Positions 42,618 to 52,858 of a stretch of 64,000 bases of DNA are shown piece after piece. A program made the position numbers and the translations under genes. Each line of letters opens with the position of its first letter. Within the stretch, counting starts at the first letter, position 1. The notes beneath the pieces are model-generated. The model was not told the origin of the DNA. It saw only the letters and a program-made list of their open reading frames with translations, and did no database searches. Source of the stretch: Idiomarina fontislapidosi (GTDB taxonomy: Bacteria; Pseudomonadota; Gammaproteobacteria; Enterobacterales; Alteromonadaceae); NCBI RefSeq assembly GCF_003226255.1, contig NZ_QJST01000016.1:1-64000 (forward strand). Direction: 5' to 3'.

Positions 42618-43550
42618 ATGATGGAACAGACAATGTTGAAGCCGGTGTTGAGTTATTTGCTCAATCTACAAGACCGTATTTGCGAGCAACTCGAGACTGC
42701 TGATGGCGGAGGTCGTTTCCAACAGGATGAGTGGCAGCGCGAGCAAGGCGGTGGTGGTCGCTCACGTGTGATGAAGGAAGGAGTGACCTTTGAACAAGCG
42801 GGTGTCGGCTTCTCACACGTCTATGGTGAGCAACTCCCAAAAAGCGCAACAGCGCACAGACCCGAGCTCGAGGGGCGTGACTTTAACGCCTGCGGTGTCT
42901 CATTGGTCATTCATCCAAAGAATCCGCATGTGCCGACAGTGCATCTCAACGTTCGGTTTTTCATTGCCGAAAAAGAGGGTGAGGATCCAGTGTGGTGGTT
43001 TGGCGGAGGCTTTGACTTAACGCCTTATTATCCATACACCAATGATTGTATTGAATGGCATAAAAAGGCCAAGGCATCGCTTGATGCGGTCGACCCCGAC
43101 CTCTACGGCAAATATAAAGTATGGTGTGACGATTACTTTTATTTGAAACATCGAAATGAAGCGCGTGGCATTGGTGGTATTTTCTTTGACGACTTAAATG
43201 ATCGTTCGTTTGATGATGCATTTGACGTCATTAAAGCGGTAGGCGATGCCTTCTGTGAAGCTTACGTACCTATCGTAGAACGTCGCAAAGACACCGAATA
43301 TTCAGAGCACCAACGACAATTTCAATTATATCGACGTGGTCGTTATGTTGAATTCAATCTTGTTTGGGATAGGGGTACGTTGTTCGGGCTGCAAACCGGG
43401 GGTCGTACTGAATCAATTTTAATGTCGATGCCCCCGTTAGTGCGCTGGGAATATGATTGGCAACCGCAGCCAGATTCTGCTGAGGCGGCGTTAACGGAGT
43501 ACTATTTATTACCGCGCGATTGGGCGGCGATGGAGTATATTAATGAGTGA
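42618..43550 (+). CDS. hemF: Oxygen-dependent coproporphyrinogen III oxidase
   Basis: HemF performs the aerobic decarboxylation of coproporphyrinogen III in haem synthesis. The 310-residue protein has family motifs [52 protein letters not shown], and [13 protein letters not shown] start at the ATG at 42618, spaced 8 bases after TAAGG; a GTG and two further ATGs nearby make the exact start uncertain. Its end overlaps aroE by 8 bp. Confidence 0.96.
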   Translation: MMEQTMLKPVLSYLLNLQDRICEQLETADGGGRFQQDEWQREQGGGGRSRVMKEGVTFEQAGVGFSHVYGEQLPKSATAHRPELEGRDFNACGVSLVIHPKNPHVPTVHLNVRFFIAEKEGEDPVWWFGGGFDLTPYYPYTNDCIEWHKKAKASLDAVDPDLYGKYKVWCDDYFYLKHRNEARGIGGIFFDDLNDRSFDDAFDVIKAVGDAFCEAYVPIVERRKDTEYSEHQRQFQLYRRGRYVEFNLVWDRGTLFGLQTGGRTESILMSMPPLVRWEYDWQPQPDSAEAALTEYYLLPRDWAAMEYINE

Positions 43551-44364
43551 TAAGTTAGGCGTTTTCGGCAATCCAATCAAACACAGTTTGTCGCCAAGAA
43601 TACACAGCCTGTTTGCCGAGCAAACGGGTCGTCATGTGGATTACCAACGCCTACTTGTCAGCCCTTATGGCTTTTCGAGTGCTGTCGCCGGTCAGTTTTC
43701 GCAAGGCTTAGTGGGCGCGAATGTCACCGTTCCTTTTAAGCAGGCGGCTTATCGCATCGTTACTCAACACTTAGGTTCCGCGGCACACAGCGGTGCCGTG
43801 AACACCTTAATTAGTGCCCCCCATGGTGGCTTGATCGGCGCTAATACAGACGGTGACGGCTTAGTAGCGGCGCTCAAGTCAAAGGGTGTCAGTTTGGCGG
43901 GGCGCCGCATTCTTTTGCTAGGGGCAGGCGGCGCGAGTCGTGGTGTGATGCCAGCGCTCAATGCCGAGAAGCCAGACGTGATTTGGGTCTGGAATCGCAC
44001 ACCGAGCCGCGCAGAGCAACTTGCCTCGCTATTTGATTCAGCGCAGGTGTTACGACACTGGTCTAGTGCCCGTAAACCAGACCTCATCATTAATGCAACC
44101 AGTGCCAGTTTGTTCGGCGAGTCGTTAGCTCTTCCTGAGCATCTGCTTGATGCCGATACGGTTGGCTATGACATGGTTTACAGTCGTGATGCGACAGCTT
44201 TTCAAAGTCAGTTTAAAGCATCAGGTGGTGGTGTTTGTTTTGATGGCTTGAGAATGCTGGTGGAACAAGCGGCTGTCAGCTTTAGCCTTTGGTTTTCGTG
44301 TGACAAACCTGAAACCGAAGCCATCTATCATCAGTTACGTAATGAGCTAGCCGAGCTTGACTAA
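43543..44364 (+). CDS. aroE: Shikimate dehydrogenase
   Basis: AroE reduces 3-dehydroshikimate with NADPH. In 273 residues it shows the substrate-site motif [28 protein letters not shown] with the catalytic lysine, GAVNTL, and the NADP loop [15 protein letters not shown] followed by NRTPSRA. It overlaps hemF by 8 bp and the convergent FAN1-like gene by 18 bp. Confidence 0.96.
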   Translation: MSDKLGVFGNPIKHSLSPRIHSLFAEQTGRHVDYQRLLVSPYGFSSAVAGQFSQGLVGANVTVPFKQAAYRIVTQHLGSAAHSGAVNTLISAPHGGLIGANTDGDGLVAALKSKGVSLAGRRILLLGAGGASRGVMPALNAEKPDVIWVWNRTPSRAEQLASLFDSAQVLRHWSSARKPDLIINATSASLFGESLALPEHLLDADTVGYDMVYSRDATAFQSQFKASGGGVCFDGLRMLVEQAAVSFSLWFSCDKPETEAIYHQLRNELAELD

Positions 44365-45969
44365 CGCCAGGCTAGCATTCACATCGATCTCGTTAAGCGC
44401 CCGAAGCCAACGGATTTGATTAGGGCGTAATGTATCACCCGGTCCTTTCACTTCCACGAGCATGACCTGTTGATCGCGATAAAGCCATAAATCGGGAAAG
44501 CCTGCTCGGTTGTTGTGTACGTCGCGAGCGATGCGTTCAAAAATAGTCGCCCATTGCCGACCTTTAAGCCGTAGCCACCAATCGATGAGTTCATTCTTAT
44601 CAACGCCAGGCCAGTAAATAAATGGATTCGCCCGCCCTGACTTCTCTGCAATAACGTGTTCAATACGTTGTATTACTGTATCAGGAGCGTGCTGTATTTC
44701 ATCGAGCCGTTGTTGAATTAATGCTTCGCGGCGATGATAAAACTCGTGGCTATTGAGATCTCTTGGTCCTCGCTGAAAAGGGTGAACAAAAGCGCCTTCA
44801 ATATCTTCGAATACGATATCCCAAAAAATAATACCAAACAGTGTTTGTGGAATCGTGTTCTCATGATGTCCGCCTTGCCAGCCTTGCTGCTCAAAGTAAG
44901 TTAACGTTTCTGCTTCAATGGAGGTTCCCCTCGATGCAAAGCTTAAATGGTGAGTTTCAGGCTCGACAGATGTCGTCGAAGGTTCGGCAAACCAGCGTGA
45001 CAGTAACTGCTCGGCAATGGCGTGTTCTGGATCGTTCCAAGGGTCTTCGAGCATCCTGATTAAGGTCGAATGAGCCTGCTCATTGTTAGCCTGCTTTCTA
45101 TAAATCCTTGCCATTCGCTCGCGGGCGGGAGGGCGGAACGACTGCTGATAAATCAACAATGCATCGTCGAGTGCATCGGCGCGCTCACAATCTCGAGCGA
45201 GCTTATTACAAAGCCGGCTAAAGGTTCCGCGAAACTTCTTCCATCCTTGGTAGTCTGATGAGCGCTCACACCAGTCGCGGATAACGCGCATGCGCTCAGT
45301 TAAGCCTTCTGTATCCGAGTAGCGCTGGCGAAACGCACTCATAGCATGGTAGTCGGCAACGTCTTCGGAGCTACTAAATAAGCTTTTTGGCCGAATCCTG
45401 TACGTTTCATAATGAACATGGCCAAGGGCGGTTTTAATAAATTCGGTTAGATCCTGGTGAGCATTGCCAAAGAACAACAGCGATAAGCGATCAAAGTTGG
45501 CTTGTTGCGTCAATGCGTACCAGTGACATTGAATTGCTGCAGACCATGGTGCTGGGCAGGCTAGTAGTGCGGCGAGAATATCCGCCTTCTTGGTCGATGC
45601 AGCCAGTGTGCAGCCATTCTCTCGCGCCAACTGCAGTAGCTCGGCGCGCTTTAACAACTCAAGTCCCTCGGGGCTATCAATCCTGTGGTGGACGCTAAGC
45701 CAGCCCACATGCTCAAGCGCGGTGATTGCTCGCGTGAGGTTAATTTCAGGATAGTTGAGGCTATCGCCGCGAAATTGTTGTCCGCGTCGGCTCGATAACC
45801 TAATCCACAGCTTTTGTGCGTCGGTATTGAGCGCCTCGTAGTGTGTGAGCGTCAGTCGTGTCTCGTGATCTAACAGCGCGTCGTGGTGATGTCGCACCCA
45901 ACGCAAGATAGTATTGAAGTTCTGCCAATAGTAATCGGGCTGATCGACATCAGCGGGTTCCCAACGCAT
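44347..45969 (-). CDS. FAN1-like VRR-NUC structure-specific nuclease
   Basis: The 540-residue protein matches bacterial FAN1 homologues such as the one studied in Pseudomonas aeruginosa, which cut branched DNA in crosslink repair. The C-terminal VRR-NUC domain carries the catalytic signature GFPDLWLYRDQQVMLVEVKGPGDTLRPNQIRWL (D in PDLW, then E and K in VEVKGPGD). Upstream helical segments (about 230-330) match the TPR-like part, and the N-terminal region includes a SAP-like segment near residues 108-135. It converges on aroE with an 18-bp overlap and is divergent from polA. Confidence 0.85.
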   Translation of the reverse strand: MRWEPADVDQPDYYWQNFNTILRWVRHHHDALLDHETRLTLTHYEALNTDAQKLWIRLSSRRGQQFRGDSLNYPEINLTRAITALEHVGWLSVHHRIDSPEGLELLKRAELLQLARENGCTLAASTKKADILAALLACPAPWSAAIQCHWYALTQQANFDRLSLLFFGNAHQDLTEFIKTALGHVHYETYRIRPKSLFSSSEDVADYHAMSAFRQRYSDTEGLTERMRVIRDWCERSSDYQGWKKFRGTFSRLCNKLARDCERADALDDALLIYQQSFRPPARERMARIYRKQANNEQAHSTLIRMLEDPWNDPEHAIAEQLLSRWFAEPSTTSVEPETHHLSFASRGTSIEAETLTYFEQQGWQGGHHENTIPQTLFGIIFWDIVFEDIEGAFVHPFQRGPRDLNSHEFYHRREALIQQRLDEIQHAPDTVIQRIEHVIAEKSGRANPFIYWPGVDKNELIDWWLRLKGRQWATIFERIARDVHNNRAGFPDLWLYRDQQVMLVEVKGPGDTLRPNQIRWLRALNEIDVNASLALVKLG

Positions 45970-46380
45970 TGAATTCTCGATACAAAAAATAACCTATTAT
46001 AAAGGTACGCTCATTTTGGAAGAAAAGAGTATAAAAAAACCGACAGTCTGACTAGACCTTGTCTTATTTTGTGGTAGTCTACTTAGTCTGCTCGATTCGA
46101 TACGCGCTCTCGTTTCGAAAAGTCGGGTAGCAAAAATAAGTTTCCACAGCGAAACAAATAACAAGAAGTAGGGCACTTAGGGTAGCCCGCCGTTTGAAAA
46201 TCCCTTTTAAAATCAAGCTTTTAAAGCCTATCTAACACACGATAACCTTTTGGTTCTGTTCGTGGGGTTAACTATTGTCAACAGAATTATCCACAGCGTA
46301 TCCACATCTATCGACTAGCCTTGTTTCGGCGCCTATGGCATCCTTAGCACATTAGTTTTTTGACCAGCGAGACCGCATTC
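45970..46380. promoter_or_regulatory. FAN1-polA intergenic region with a DnaA-box pair
   Basis: This 411-bp AT-rich gap separates divergent genes. No gene is seen. The notable content is a perfect DnaA box, TTATCCACA at 46287-46295, then GTATCCACA (one mismatch) at 46298-46306, only 2 bases apart and in the same orientation. A GGGC/GCCC hairpin lies near 46171. The polA promoter should be here; I cannot assign its -10 and -35 with confidence. Confidence 0.55.
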
Positions 46381-49155
46381 ATGGCGCAGACAGTACCTGA
46401 AAATCCTTTCATTTTAGTTGATGGCTCCTCGTACTTATTTCGGGCTTTTCATGCTCCACCGCATTTGACTAACTCTGCGGGAGAACCTACAGGTGCGGTC
46501 TATGGTGTCGTTAATATGCTGAGAAGCCTGTTGAAGCGTTACAAGCCGTCACATATGGCGGTGGTATTTGATGCAAAAGGAAAGACATTCCGCAGTGATA
46601 TCTATCAGGATTACAAGGCGAATCGACCACCGATGCCAGATGACTTGCGCTCACAGATTGAGCCGCTGCATGCCATCGTGAAAGCGATGGGATTGCCGTT
46701 GTTATGCATTGAAGGCGTTGAAGCGGATGATGTGATCGGCACCCTTGCTAAACAAGCGGGTGACCAAGGGCGATTCACCTTGATCAGTACCGGCGACAAG
46801 GACATGGCGCAGCTCGTCAATGATCATGTCATGCTGATAAATACCATGACAGACACACTACTCGACGAGGCCGGGGTGGTTGAGAAGTTTGGTGTTAAGC
46901 CAAATCAAATTATTGACTACTTAGCACTGATGGGGGATAGCTCGGATAATATTCCTGGCTTACCGAAAGTGGGTGAGAAAACGGCGCAGGCGATGCTTCA
47001 AGGCATCCCGAGTATCGATAAGATCTACGACGATATTAATGCGGTGACCGAATTAGGATTCCGCGGCGCTAAATCAATGCCGAAGAAACTGGAAGAATAT
47101 AAAGAGCAGTTATTGATGTCACGCGAGTTGGCGACGATTAAATGCGATGTCGAACTCGAATGTCCACCCGAGGCGTTAACGATCGAACCGGCGGATACTG
47201 ATCAGCTCCAAACGCTTTATGGCAAAATGGAGTTTCGTCGTTGGTTAAACGAACTTCTCGAAACGGGTGCTGCAACGGATCAAGCGCTGGGTGAAGCCAC
47301 GCCTGCCGAGGAGCAAAGTGAGCAGTTCAGCGTAAATCGTGACGCATATAAGACGCTATTTACCGAAGATGAAGTCAAAGAGTATGTCGCCCAATTAAAG
47401 AAAGCCGACGTTATTGCCTTTGACACTGAGACGACCAGTCTTAATTACATGGAGGCCCAATTGGTGGGGGTTTCCTTTGCGATGACTGAGGGTGAAGCGG
47501 TGTATATCCCCGTCGCGCACGACTACGTGGGCGTCGAAAAGCAAGTTGACCGTGACTGGTTGCTGCAGACTTTAAAGCCGTTACTCGAAGATCCCGCTAT
47601 TCCTAAGGTTGGTCAGAACCTTAAGTACGATGCCCATATTTTAAGACGTTATGATATAAAGCTGCGCGGTATTAAGAATGACACGATGCTGGCATCGTAT
47701 GTCTTTAACAGCGTAGGCTCACGTCATGATATGGATACTCTGAGCCTGCAATACTTGAATCACAAGCCGATTAAGTTTGAGGAAATCGCTGGTAAAGGGG
47801 CAAAACAGCTGACTTTTAATCAAATAGAATTGGCACAAGCGGCGCCTTACGCTGCCGAAGATGCCGATATTACCCTGCGTTTGCACCATATTCTGTGGGA
47901 TAAAGTGCATCAAACGGGAGAGCAACTTGCTTCTGTGTTAACGGATATTGAAGTCCCGCTCGTGAGTATTTTGACTGACATGGAAGAATACGGCGTAAAA
48001 GTCGATGCCGAGATGCTCGGCAAGCAAAGCGAAGAAATTGCTAAGAAACTCGAAGAACTTGAGCAAAAAGCATTTGAAATTGCAGGTGAAGAGTTCAATT
48101 TAGGATCACCAAAACAACTTCAACAGATCTTATTTGAGAAGCTGGAGCTACCGGTCGTCAAAAAGACACCCAAAGGCGCACCTTCTACGGCTGAGGAAGT
48201 ATTGCAAGAGTTGGCACACGACTACCCGTTGCCCGACGTGATTCTCCAGCACCGCAGTTTAGCCAAGTTAAAGTCGACCTATACCGATAAACTGCCACGC
48301 ATGATTAACGCGGATACTGGGCGTGTACACACCTCGTATCAACAGGCGGTTGCGGCAACCGGAAGGCTTTCTTCGACTGAACCTAATTTGCAGAATATTC
48401 CTATCCGCACGCCGGAAGGTCGCCGTGTCCGCCAAGCCTTTATTGCTGAGGAAGGGTTTACTGTCGTTGCGATCGATTACAGTCAAATTGAGTTAAGAAT
48501 CATGGCGCACCTGTCTCAGGATGCCTCTTTGTTGCGGGCATTTGCCCAAGGTAAAGATATCCACCGTGCAACGGCGAGTGAAGTATTTGGGTGCAGCTTA
48601 GAGGAAGTCACCGACGAACAGCGTCGTCGAGCGAAGGCGGTAAACTTTGGTTTGATTTATGGCATGTCTGCATTTGGGTTATCGCGCCAATTAGATATCC
48701 CGCGATACGAAGCGCAAACCTATATGGATAAATACTTCGAGCGCTTCCCAGGGGTGCTGGAGTACATGGAAAATACGCGCGAAACGGCAAAACAACAAGG
48801 CTATGTGTCAACGCTCTTTGGTCGCCGCTTGCCGTTGCCTGAAATTAAGGCGTCGAATGGTGCTCGTCGGAAGGCCGCTGAACGTGCCGCGATTAATGCT
48901 CCGATGCAGGGAACTGCGGCGGATATCATTAAGCGCGCGATGATAAAGGTCGGCGACTGGATTGACGAGAAAGGATGTCAATCCGATGTGCGGATGCTGA
49001 TGCAGGTTCACGATGAATTGGTCTTTGAAATTCGTACAGAACATGCAGAAAATTATGCAAAAGCGCTTGCTGATGTGATGGGAGAGGCGGCTGAATTGGA
49101 TGTGCCATTGCTTGCTGAATATGGCTTTGGCGCCAATTGGGATGAAGCGCATTAA
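46381..49155 (+). CDS. polA: DNA polymerase I
   Basis: PolA fills gaps and removes RNA primers. The 924-residue protein has the three standard domains: 5'-3' exonuclease ([49 protein letters not shown]), 3'-5' exonuclease ([28 protein letters not shown]), and family A polymerase ([14 protein letters not shown] motif [22 protein letters not shown] motif [12 protein letters not shown] motif C). The ATG at 46381 is preferred to an upstream TTG at 46360. The proofreading residues are intact. Confidence 0.97.
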   Translation: MAQTVPENPFILVDGSSYLFRAFHAPPHLTNSAGEPTGAVYGVVNMLRSLLKRYKPSHMAVVFDAKGKTFRSDIYQDYKANRPPMPDDLRSQIEPLHAIVKAMGLPLLCIEGVEADDVIGTLAKQAGDQGRFTLISTGDKDMAQLVNDHVMLINTMTDTLLDEAGVVEKFGVKPNQIIDYLALMGDSSDNIPGLPKVGEKTAQAMLQGIPSIDKIYDDINAVTELGFRGAKSMPKKLEEYKEQLLMSRELATIKCDVELECPPEALTIEPADTDQLQTLYGKMEFRRWLNELLETGAATDQALGEATPAEEQSEQFSVNRDAYKTLFTEDEVKEYVAQLKKADVIAFDTETTSLNYMEAQLVGVSFAMTEGEAVYIPVAHDYVGVEKQVDRDWLLQTLKPLLEDPAIPKVGQNLKYDAHILRRYDIKLRGIKNDTMLASYVFNSVGSRHDMDTLSLQYLNHKPIKFEEIAGKGAKQLTFNQIELAQAAPYAAEDADITLRLHHILWDKVHQTGEQLASVLTDIEVPLVSILTDMEEYGVKVDAEMLGKQSEEIAKKLEELEQKAFEIAGEEFNLGSPKQLQQILFEKLELPVVKKTPKGAPSTAEEVLQELAHDYPLPDVILQHRSLAKLKSTYTDKLPRMINADTGRVHTSYQQAVAATGRLSSTEPNLQNIPIRTPEGRRVRQAFIAEEGFTVVAIDYSQIELRIMAHLSQDASLLRAFAQGKDIHRATASEVFGCSLEEVTDEQRRRAKAVNFGLIYGMSAFGLSRQLDIPRYEAQTYMDKYFERFPGVLEYMENTRETAKQQGYVSTLFGRRLPLPEIKASNGARRKAAERAAINAPMQGTAADIIKRAMIKVGDWIDEKGCQSDVRMLMQVHDELVFEIRTEHAENYAKALADVMGEAAELDVPLLAEYGFGANWDEAH

Positions 49156-49185
49156 TTTTTTTAAGAAATTTTGAACTTTATTAAT

Positions 49186-49284
49186 TAGGGAGACTCTGAA
49201 TAAGTGAAGGCGAGAGGTAAGCCTTCAAAAATTTGTTCTCCCTGGATTGTTTTTAGCCCGGCCTTTTGGTCGGGCTTTTTTATT
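49186..49284 (+). ncRNA. spf: Candidate Spot 42-like sRNA between polA and engB
   Basis: In E. coli and many relatives the spf gene lies between polA and engB (yihA), the same location as here. The segment contains the Spot 42 element AGAGGTAAG (49212-49220), a TTTTAGCC just before a strong terminator, and TTTTTTATT at the end, as in the E. coli RNA. The AGGTAA lies in the loop of a GAAGGC/GCCTTC hairpin, and AGGGAG can pair with CTCCCT further on. The overall length (about 99 nt) fits. Limits are placed by eye; the middle of the molecule differs from E. coli. Confidence 0.55.
49254..49282. terminator. Terminator between the sRNA and the EamA gene
   Basis: AGCCCGGCC and GGTCGGGCT pair around a TTTT loop, followed by six T on the plus strand. 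It ends polA/sRNA transcription and touches the stop codon of the convergent EamA gene. Confidence 0.85.
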
Positions 49285-50203
49285 TCTGTCTTTGAGGGAT
49301 TCCCGCAAGTCCACTGCGACCGCGTCGGTTAGCAAACCAAACACCTATCAGGATCGCCAACATACCAAGACCGTGCTGTAAGAAGAACGGCTCGCCATCC
49401 AAAACCCCCAGTAACATAGCAACGATAGGGATAAGGTAGGTGACGGAGCTGGTAAACACAGTGTTTGTGAGTTGAACAACATAATTAAAAATCACCAATG
49501 CACCCGCTGTTCCAACGATACCTAAGATGAGTACAGCGGCTAACGACAGTGGTGCGTCCGGCTGTTGGGCATGGACTAAAAAGTCGGTACCCAAAAACAG
49601 GAATATGGCCGCTGGTATGCTCGCCATTAATAGCGAAACACCGGTGATGGTGAGGGGCTTTAAGTCGGAGATTTTGTGCTTTATCAGGTTAAGGTTAATG
49701 CCGTAGCACAACGTCGCGAGCATGACGAGTAGGGCATAACTGTTGAATTGGAATGAACCGTTTGCGGTCGCTGTTATCAGGAGTACGGTGCCAATCAGGC
49801 CAATAAAAATGCCCACCCATTGTGCCCAACGGGCTGACTGGCTAAAAAGCAGTACACCTATCACCAATGTCGAAATAGGTGTTAATGCGTTCAAAACACC
49901 CGTCACACCGCTTTGTAACTGGGTTTGCGCAATCGCAAACATAAAGGCTGGGATAAAACTCCCGACTAGTCCTACACAAGCGAGCTTAAGCCAATGCTTG
50001 CGCGAGATTTGGCGCAGCTTGGGCAGTATCAAGGGCGTTAATACTATGCCCGCGGAGGCGATACGCAAAGCGCCAACTTCCATAGCCGTAAAGGCTATCA
50101 ACCCTTTTTTAATTAATAAAAAAGAGCTCCCCCAGATAAGCGCGAGCAAGCCAAGTAATAACCATGCTTTTAGCGGCGGTGTGTCCGAGGCGTTATGTGT
50201 CAT
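49280..50203 (-). CDS. EamA-family (DMT superfamily) transporter
   Basis: The 307-residue integral membrane protein has about ten predicted helices arranged as two EamA repeats, opening with [25 protein letters not shown], a common EamA start. The second half contains [21 protein letters not shown] and [18 protein letters not shown]. Such permeases export metabolites or amino acids; the substrate is unknown. It overlaps engB by 11 bp downstream of it on the same strand. Confidence 0.9.
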   Translation of the reverse strand: MTHNASDTPPLKAWLLLGLLALIWGSSFLLIKKGLIAFTAMEVGALRIASAGIVLTPLILPKLRQISRKHWLKLACVGLVGSFIPAFMFAIAQTQLQSGVTGVLNALTPISTLVIGVLLFSQSARWAQWVGIFIGLIGTVLLITATANGSFQFNSYALLVMLATLCYGINLNLIKHKISDLKPLTITGVSLLMASIPAAIFLFLGTDFLVHAQQPDAPLSLAAVLILGIVGTAGALVIFNYVVQLTNTVFTSSVTYLIPIVAMLLGVLDGEPFFLQHGLGMLAILIGVWFANRRGRSGLAGIPQRQK

Positions 50204-50840
50204 CGCTTTCTACAAAGTCATCGGTGGTCGGTGTTTCACCCAAAAACCATTGATCCAGTTTTTGTTCGAGCTGGTCAATGCCAAACTTCTTAAGTGACGA
50301 GAAGACTTCAACCTGCACATCACCATTAAAGGCGATCGCAGCTTGACGCGCTTTAAGCAAGGTCGACTTGCGAGCGCCTTGTTTCAATTTATCCGCTTTC
50401 GTGAGCAACGCCAAAACGGGAATGTCGCAATCAACCGCCCAATAAATAAGCTCTTGGTCGGTTTCTCTAAAGGGGTGACGAATGTCCATGAGTACCACGA
50501 GGCCTTTGAGTGACTTACGCTTCTCGAGGTATTCAGAAAGCGAGCGCTGCCATTGTTCTTTCACTTCCATGGGCACTTTTGCAAAGCCATAACCGGGTAA
50601 ATCGATTAGGCGTTGACCCGTCGCGGTTTCAAACACATTAATTAATTGTGTGCGGCCAGGGGTTTTACTCGTTCTGGCAAGATTGCGTTGCCGAGTCAGC
50701 GTATTTAACGCACTGGATTTGCCCGCGTTTGAACGGCCAGCGAAAGCGATCTCGATGCCACTATCCTCCGGCAACTTACGTATATTGGGGGCACTGGTAA
50801 TAAAGGTAGCTGTTTGATAATTGATGCGCTTTTCTGACAC
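50193..50840 (-). CDS. engB: Ribosome biogenesis GTP-binding protein EngB/YihA
   Basis: EngB is an essential small GTPase for 50S assembly. The 215-residue protein shows the G1 loop [15 protein letters not shown], the switch [13 protein letters not shown]3 [11 protein letters not shown], and G4 LTKADKL. The start is a GTG (50840). It lies near polA, as in most gammaproteobacteria, and is divergent from the cytochrome c4 gene. Confidence 0.96.
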   Translation of the reverse strand: MSEKRINYQTATFITSAPNIRKLPEDSGIEIAFAGRSNAGKSSALNTLTRQRNLARTSKTPGRTQLINVFETATGQRLIDLPGYGFAKVPMEVKEQWQRSLSEYLEKRKSLKGLVVLMDIRHPFRETDQELIYWAVDCDIPVLALLTKADKLKQGARKSTLLKARQAAIAFNGDVQVEVFSSLKKFGIDQLEQKLDQWFLGETPTTDDFVESDDT

Positions 50841-51034
50841 GGCAGGCTCACTTGCTTGTAAAATGTATACTATTGCGCAGTATTATGAAGCATCTGTACA
50901 CTTTCTCCAACGCTGAATTGCATAAACAATGTGCATTAGACGTTTAATCGTGCGTTGTTTTGTGTAAAATAAGCTACCGTTAGATGCGATCGGTTCAGGC
51001 ACGAGGGTGCCTCACAGAGACAAGAGAAGCAGAC

Positions 51035-51661
51035 ATGAAAAAATTCGCGATCATTCTAGGATTGTTTATGAGTTCGACCAGTGTTGCCATGGCGCAGCAG
51101 GGTGACGTCGAAGCAGGAAAAGAGAAGTCTCAGGTATGTGCAGCATGTCACGGACCTAATGGCGTTTCTCCTACTGACATGTACCCGAACTTAGCAGGTC
51201 AACATCCCAAGTACATCTATAAGCAGTTGATGGACTTCAAAACCGCGTCTGAGACAGGCGGCGAGGAAGGTCGTAACAATGCTATCATGATGGGCCAAGT
51301 TGCTAACTTGTCTGAGCAAGACATGAAAGATTTAGCGGCTTATTATGCAGCTCAGGATCCGGCGAAGGGCGATACGCCAGAGGATTTGATCGCGAAAGGC
51401 GCAGATTTTTACCGTCGCGGTAACGCTGAATCTAAAATTCCATCTTGTGCGGGCTGTCACGGTCCTCGCGGCAACGGAATGGGCCTTGCGGCATTCCCTG
51501 ACATTTCAGGTCAGCACCCCGCGTACATTATCTCTCAACTCGAGAACTTCCGCAGCGGTGAGCGTGCCAATGATCCAAACGGTATGATGCGTGGCGTTGC
51601 AGAAAAAATGACCGACGAAGAAATGGAATTACTCGCTGAGTACTTGCACGGTCTTTATTAA
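51035..51661 (+). CDS. Cytochrome c4 (dihaem)
   Basis: The 208-residue precursor has a signal peptide (MKKFAIILGLFMSSTSVAMAQ) and two homologous cytochrome c domains with haem motifs CAACH (about residue 34) and CAGCH (about 137). The distal methionines are within NAIMMGQV and NGMMRGVAEKM. Cytochrome c4 passes electrons to terminal oxidases in the periplasm. The ATG at 51035 is chosen because the signal peptide starts there; the upstream codons look non-coding. Placement next to engB is common in Alteromonadales. Confidence 0.95.
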   Translation: MKKFAIILGLFMSSTSVAMAQQGDVEAGKEKSQVCAACHGPNGVSPTDMYPNLAGQHPKYIYKQLMDFKTASETGGEEGRNNAIMMGQVANLSEQDMKDLAAYYAAQDPAKGDTPEDLIAKGADFYRRGNAESKIPSCAGCHGPRGNGMGLAAFPDISGQHPAYIISQLENFRSGERANDPNGMMRGVAEKMTDEEMELLAEYLHGLY

Positions 51662-51679
51662 AAAAACGGGTTTTGAAAG

Positions 51680-51706
51680 AAGGGTGGCTCTAAGCCACCC
51701 TTTTTT
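51680..51706 (+). terminator. Intrinsic terminator of the cytochrome c4 gene
   Basis: AAGGGTGGCT and AGCCACCCTT pair around a 3-base loop, followed by a T-run, 18 bp past the stop codon. Confidence 0.92.
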
Positions 51707-51825
51707 ATATTAAATGTTATGTTTTTATGCGTTTTTTACGTCTTATAAACAAAAATGTTATAAAAAAATGGATTTTTAGAGCGATAAAATCATTGAACTC
51801 ATCCGCATTAATACGTAGTCTGTAA

Positions 51826-52137
51826 AGCGTCCGAGGGAGATAGCCTCTCTTGAGACAACAAAATAATAATAAGACTGCTTAAAGCAGCGATAAAAATCGA
51901 TACATAAAAATAACAACAAATCGATTCTGGATTTCAGTTCGCAAAAACAATAATAATAGAATAGAAGTCCAGGGAGTAAAAAGTGGTATTGGTTGCTCCT
52001 TTCAATAATAACAACAACTAGAAAATAAGGTTACGGAAGACCGGGATAAGAACTCGGAAGCAGTGACAACCATTCTCATAGTTGCAGTGCGCTGCCGAAT
52101 ATGAGAAACAGAGGCGATGGAAACATCGCCTTTTTTC
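51826..52137 (+). ncRNA. Candidate CsrB/CsrC-type regulatory RNA
   Basis: This stretch, a bit over 300 nt, has no ORF of interest but behaves like an RNA gene. A TTGAAC/TAGTCT pair with 17-base spacing (51793-51821) could be its promoter, and a GGCGATG/CATCGCC terminator with a T-run (52113-52137) ends it. Several GGA motifs (near 51837, 51929, 51973, 52036, 52043, 52056, 52119), including CAGGGAG, are separated by AU-rich linkers such as AATAATAATA, as in CsrA-sequestering RNAs. TTCTCATA/TATGAGAA (52073-52107) encloses a GCAG/CTGC hairpin. In E. coli csrC lies between yihA and yihI, and here the region also lies between engB and yihI. Ends are estimates. Confidence 0.5.
52113..52137 (+). terminator. 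Intrinsic terminator of the candidate sRNA
   Basis: GGCGATG and CATCGCC pair around a GAAA loop, followed by six T. It lies 19 bp before the methyltransferase start, so it is not the end of a coding gene. Confidence 0.88.
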
Positions 52138-52155
52138 TTTTCTAGTGAGCCCGTT

Positions 52156-52803
52156 ATGTTGTTATGTCCTCTGTGTGAATCTCACACCCAATTTTACGCC
52201 CGCGATAGAAGACGTTCGTTTTATCAATGTGAGCATTGCCAGTTAGTGTTTGCTGATCCCAAAACGCATATCGATCTCGCAGAAGAAAAACGCCTTTACG
52301 AAACTCACGAGAATGATCCTGCAGATGCGCACTATCGTGGCTTTTTGAATCGCCTTTGGCAGCCTCTTAAAGTGCTGTGCCAACAATCTAACTATAAAAC
52401 AGCTTTGGACTTTGGTTCCGGTCCAGGACCTACGTTGCATTTGATGATGCGAGAGGCGGGTCTCGATGCTCATCATTACGATCCTATTTATTCACCCGAT
52501 AAGACGAGGCTAAGCCAATCGTACGATGTAGTGACCTGCACCGAGGTGATCGAACATTTCTGTTACCCTCAGCAAGACTTCATTCGATTACGGTCGTTGG
52601 TAAAGCCGGGTGGCGTGCTGGCTACCATGACTAAGCCTTGCGTAGCGGCACAGCAGTTTCCAAATTGGCACTACAAAAACGACCTGACTCATGTCTCATT
52701 CTTTTCTGAAAGGACGTATCACTATATCGCTGAGCGCTTTGGTTTTAGTGTGGACCGAGTCAGTGATCAAGTAACCTTCTTTCGTTGTGTGAAATCCTGC
52801 TGA
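52156..52803 (+). CDS. Class I SAM-dependent methyltransferase with N-terminal zinc finger
   Basis: The 215-residue protein starts with a CPLC...CEHC zinc ribbon (residues 5-33), then a methyltransferase domain with the SAM loop ALDFGSGPGPTLHLM and the acidic YDVVTCTEVIEHF strand. HxxxDLTHVSFFS matches a common pattern of small-molecule methyltransferases. The ATG at 52156 is chosen because upstream in-frame codons fall in the sRNA terminator. The substrate is unknown. Confidence 0.85.
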   Translation: MLLCPLCESHTQFYARDRRRSFYQCEHCQLVFADPKTHIDLAEEKRLYETHENDPADAHYRGFLNRLWQPLKVLCQQSNYKTALDFGSGPGPTLHLMMREAGLDAHHYDPIYSPDKTRLSQSYDVVTCTEVIEHFCYPQQDFIRLRSLVKPGGVLATMTKPCVAAQQFPNWHYKNDLTHVSFFSERTYHYIAERFGFSVDRVSDQVTFFRCVKSC

Positions 52804-52858
52804 TTACAATGGTTGTATGCGTTACAATAGAGGTAACTCTATGAAATAAGGAGTCCAC

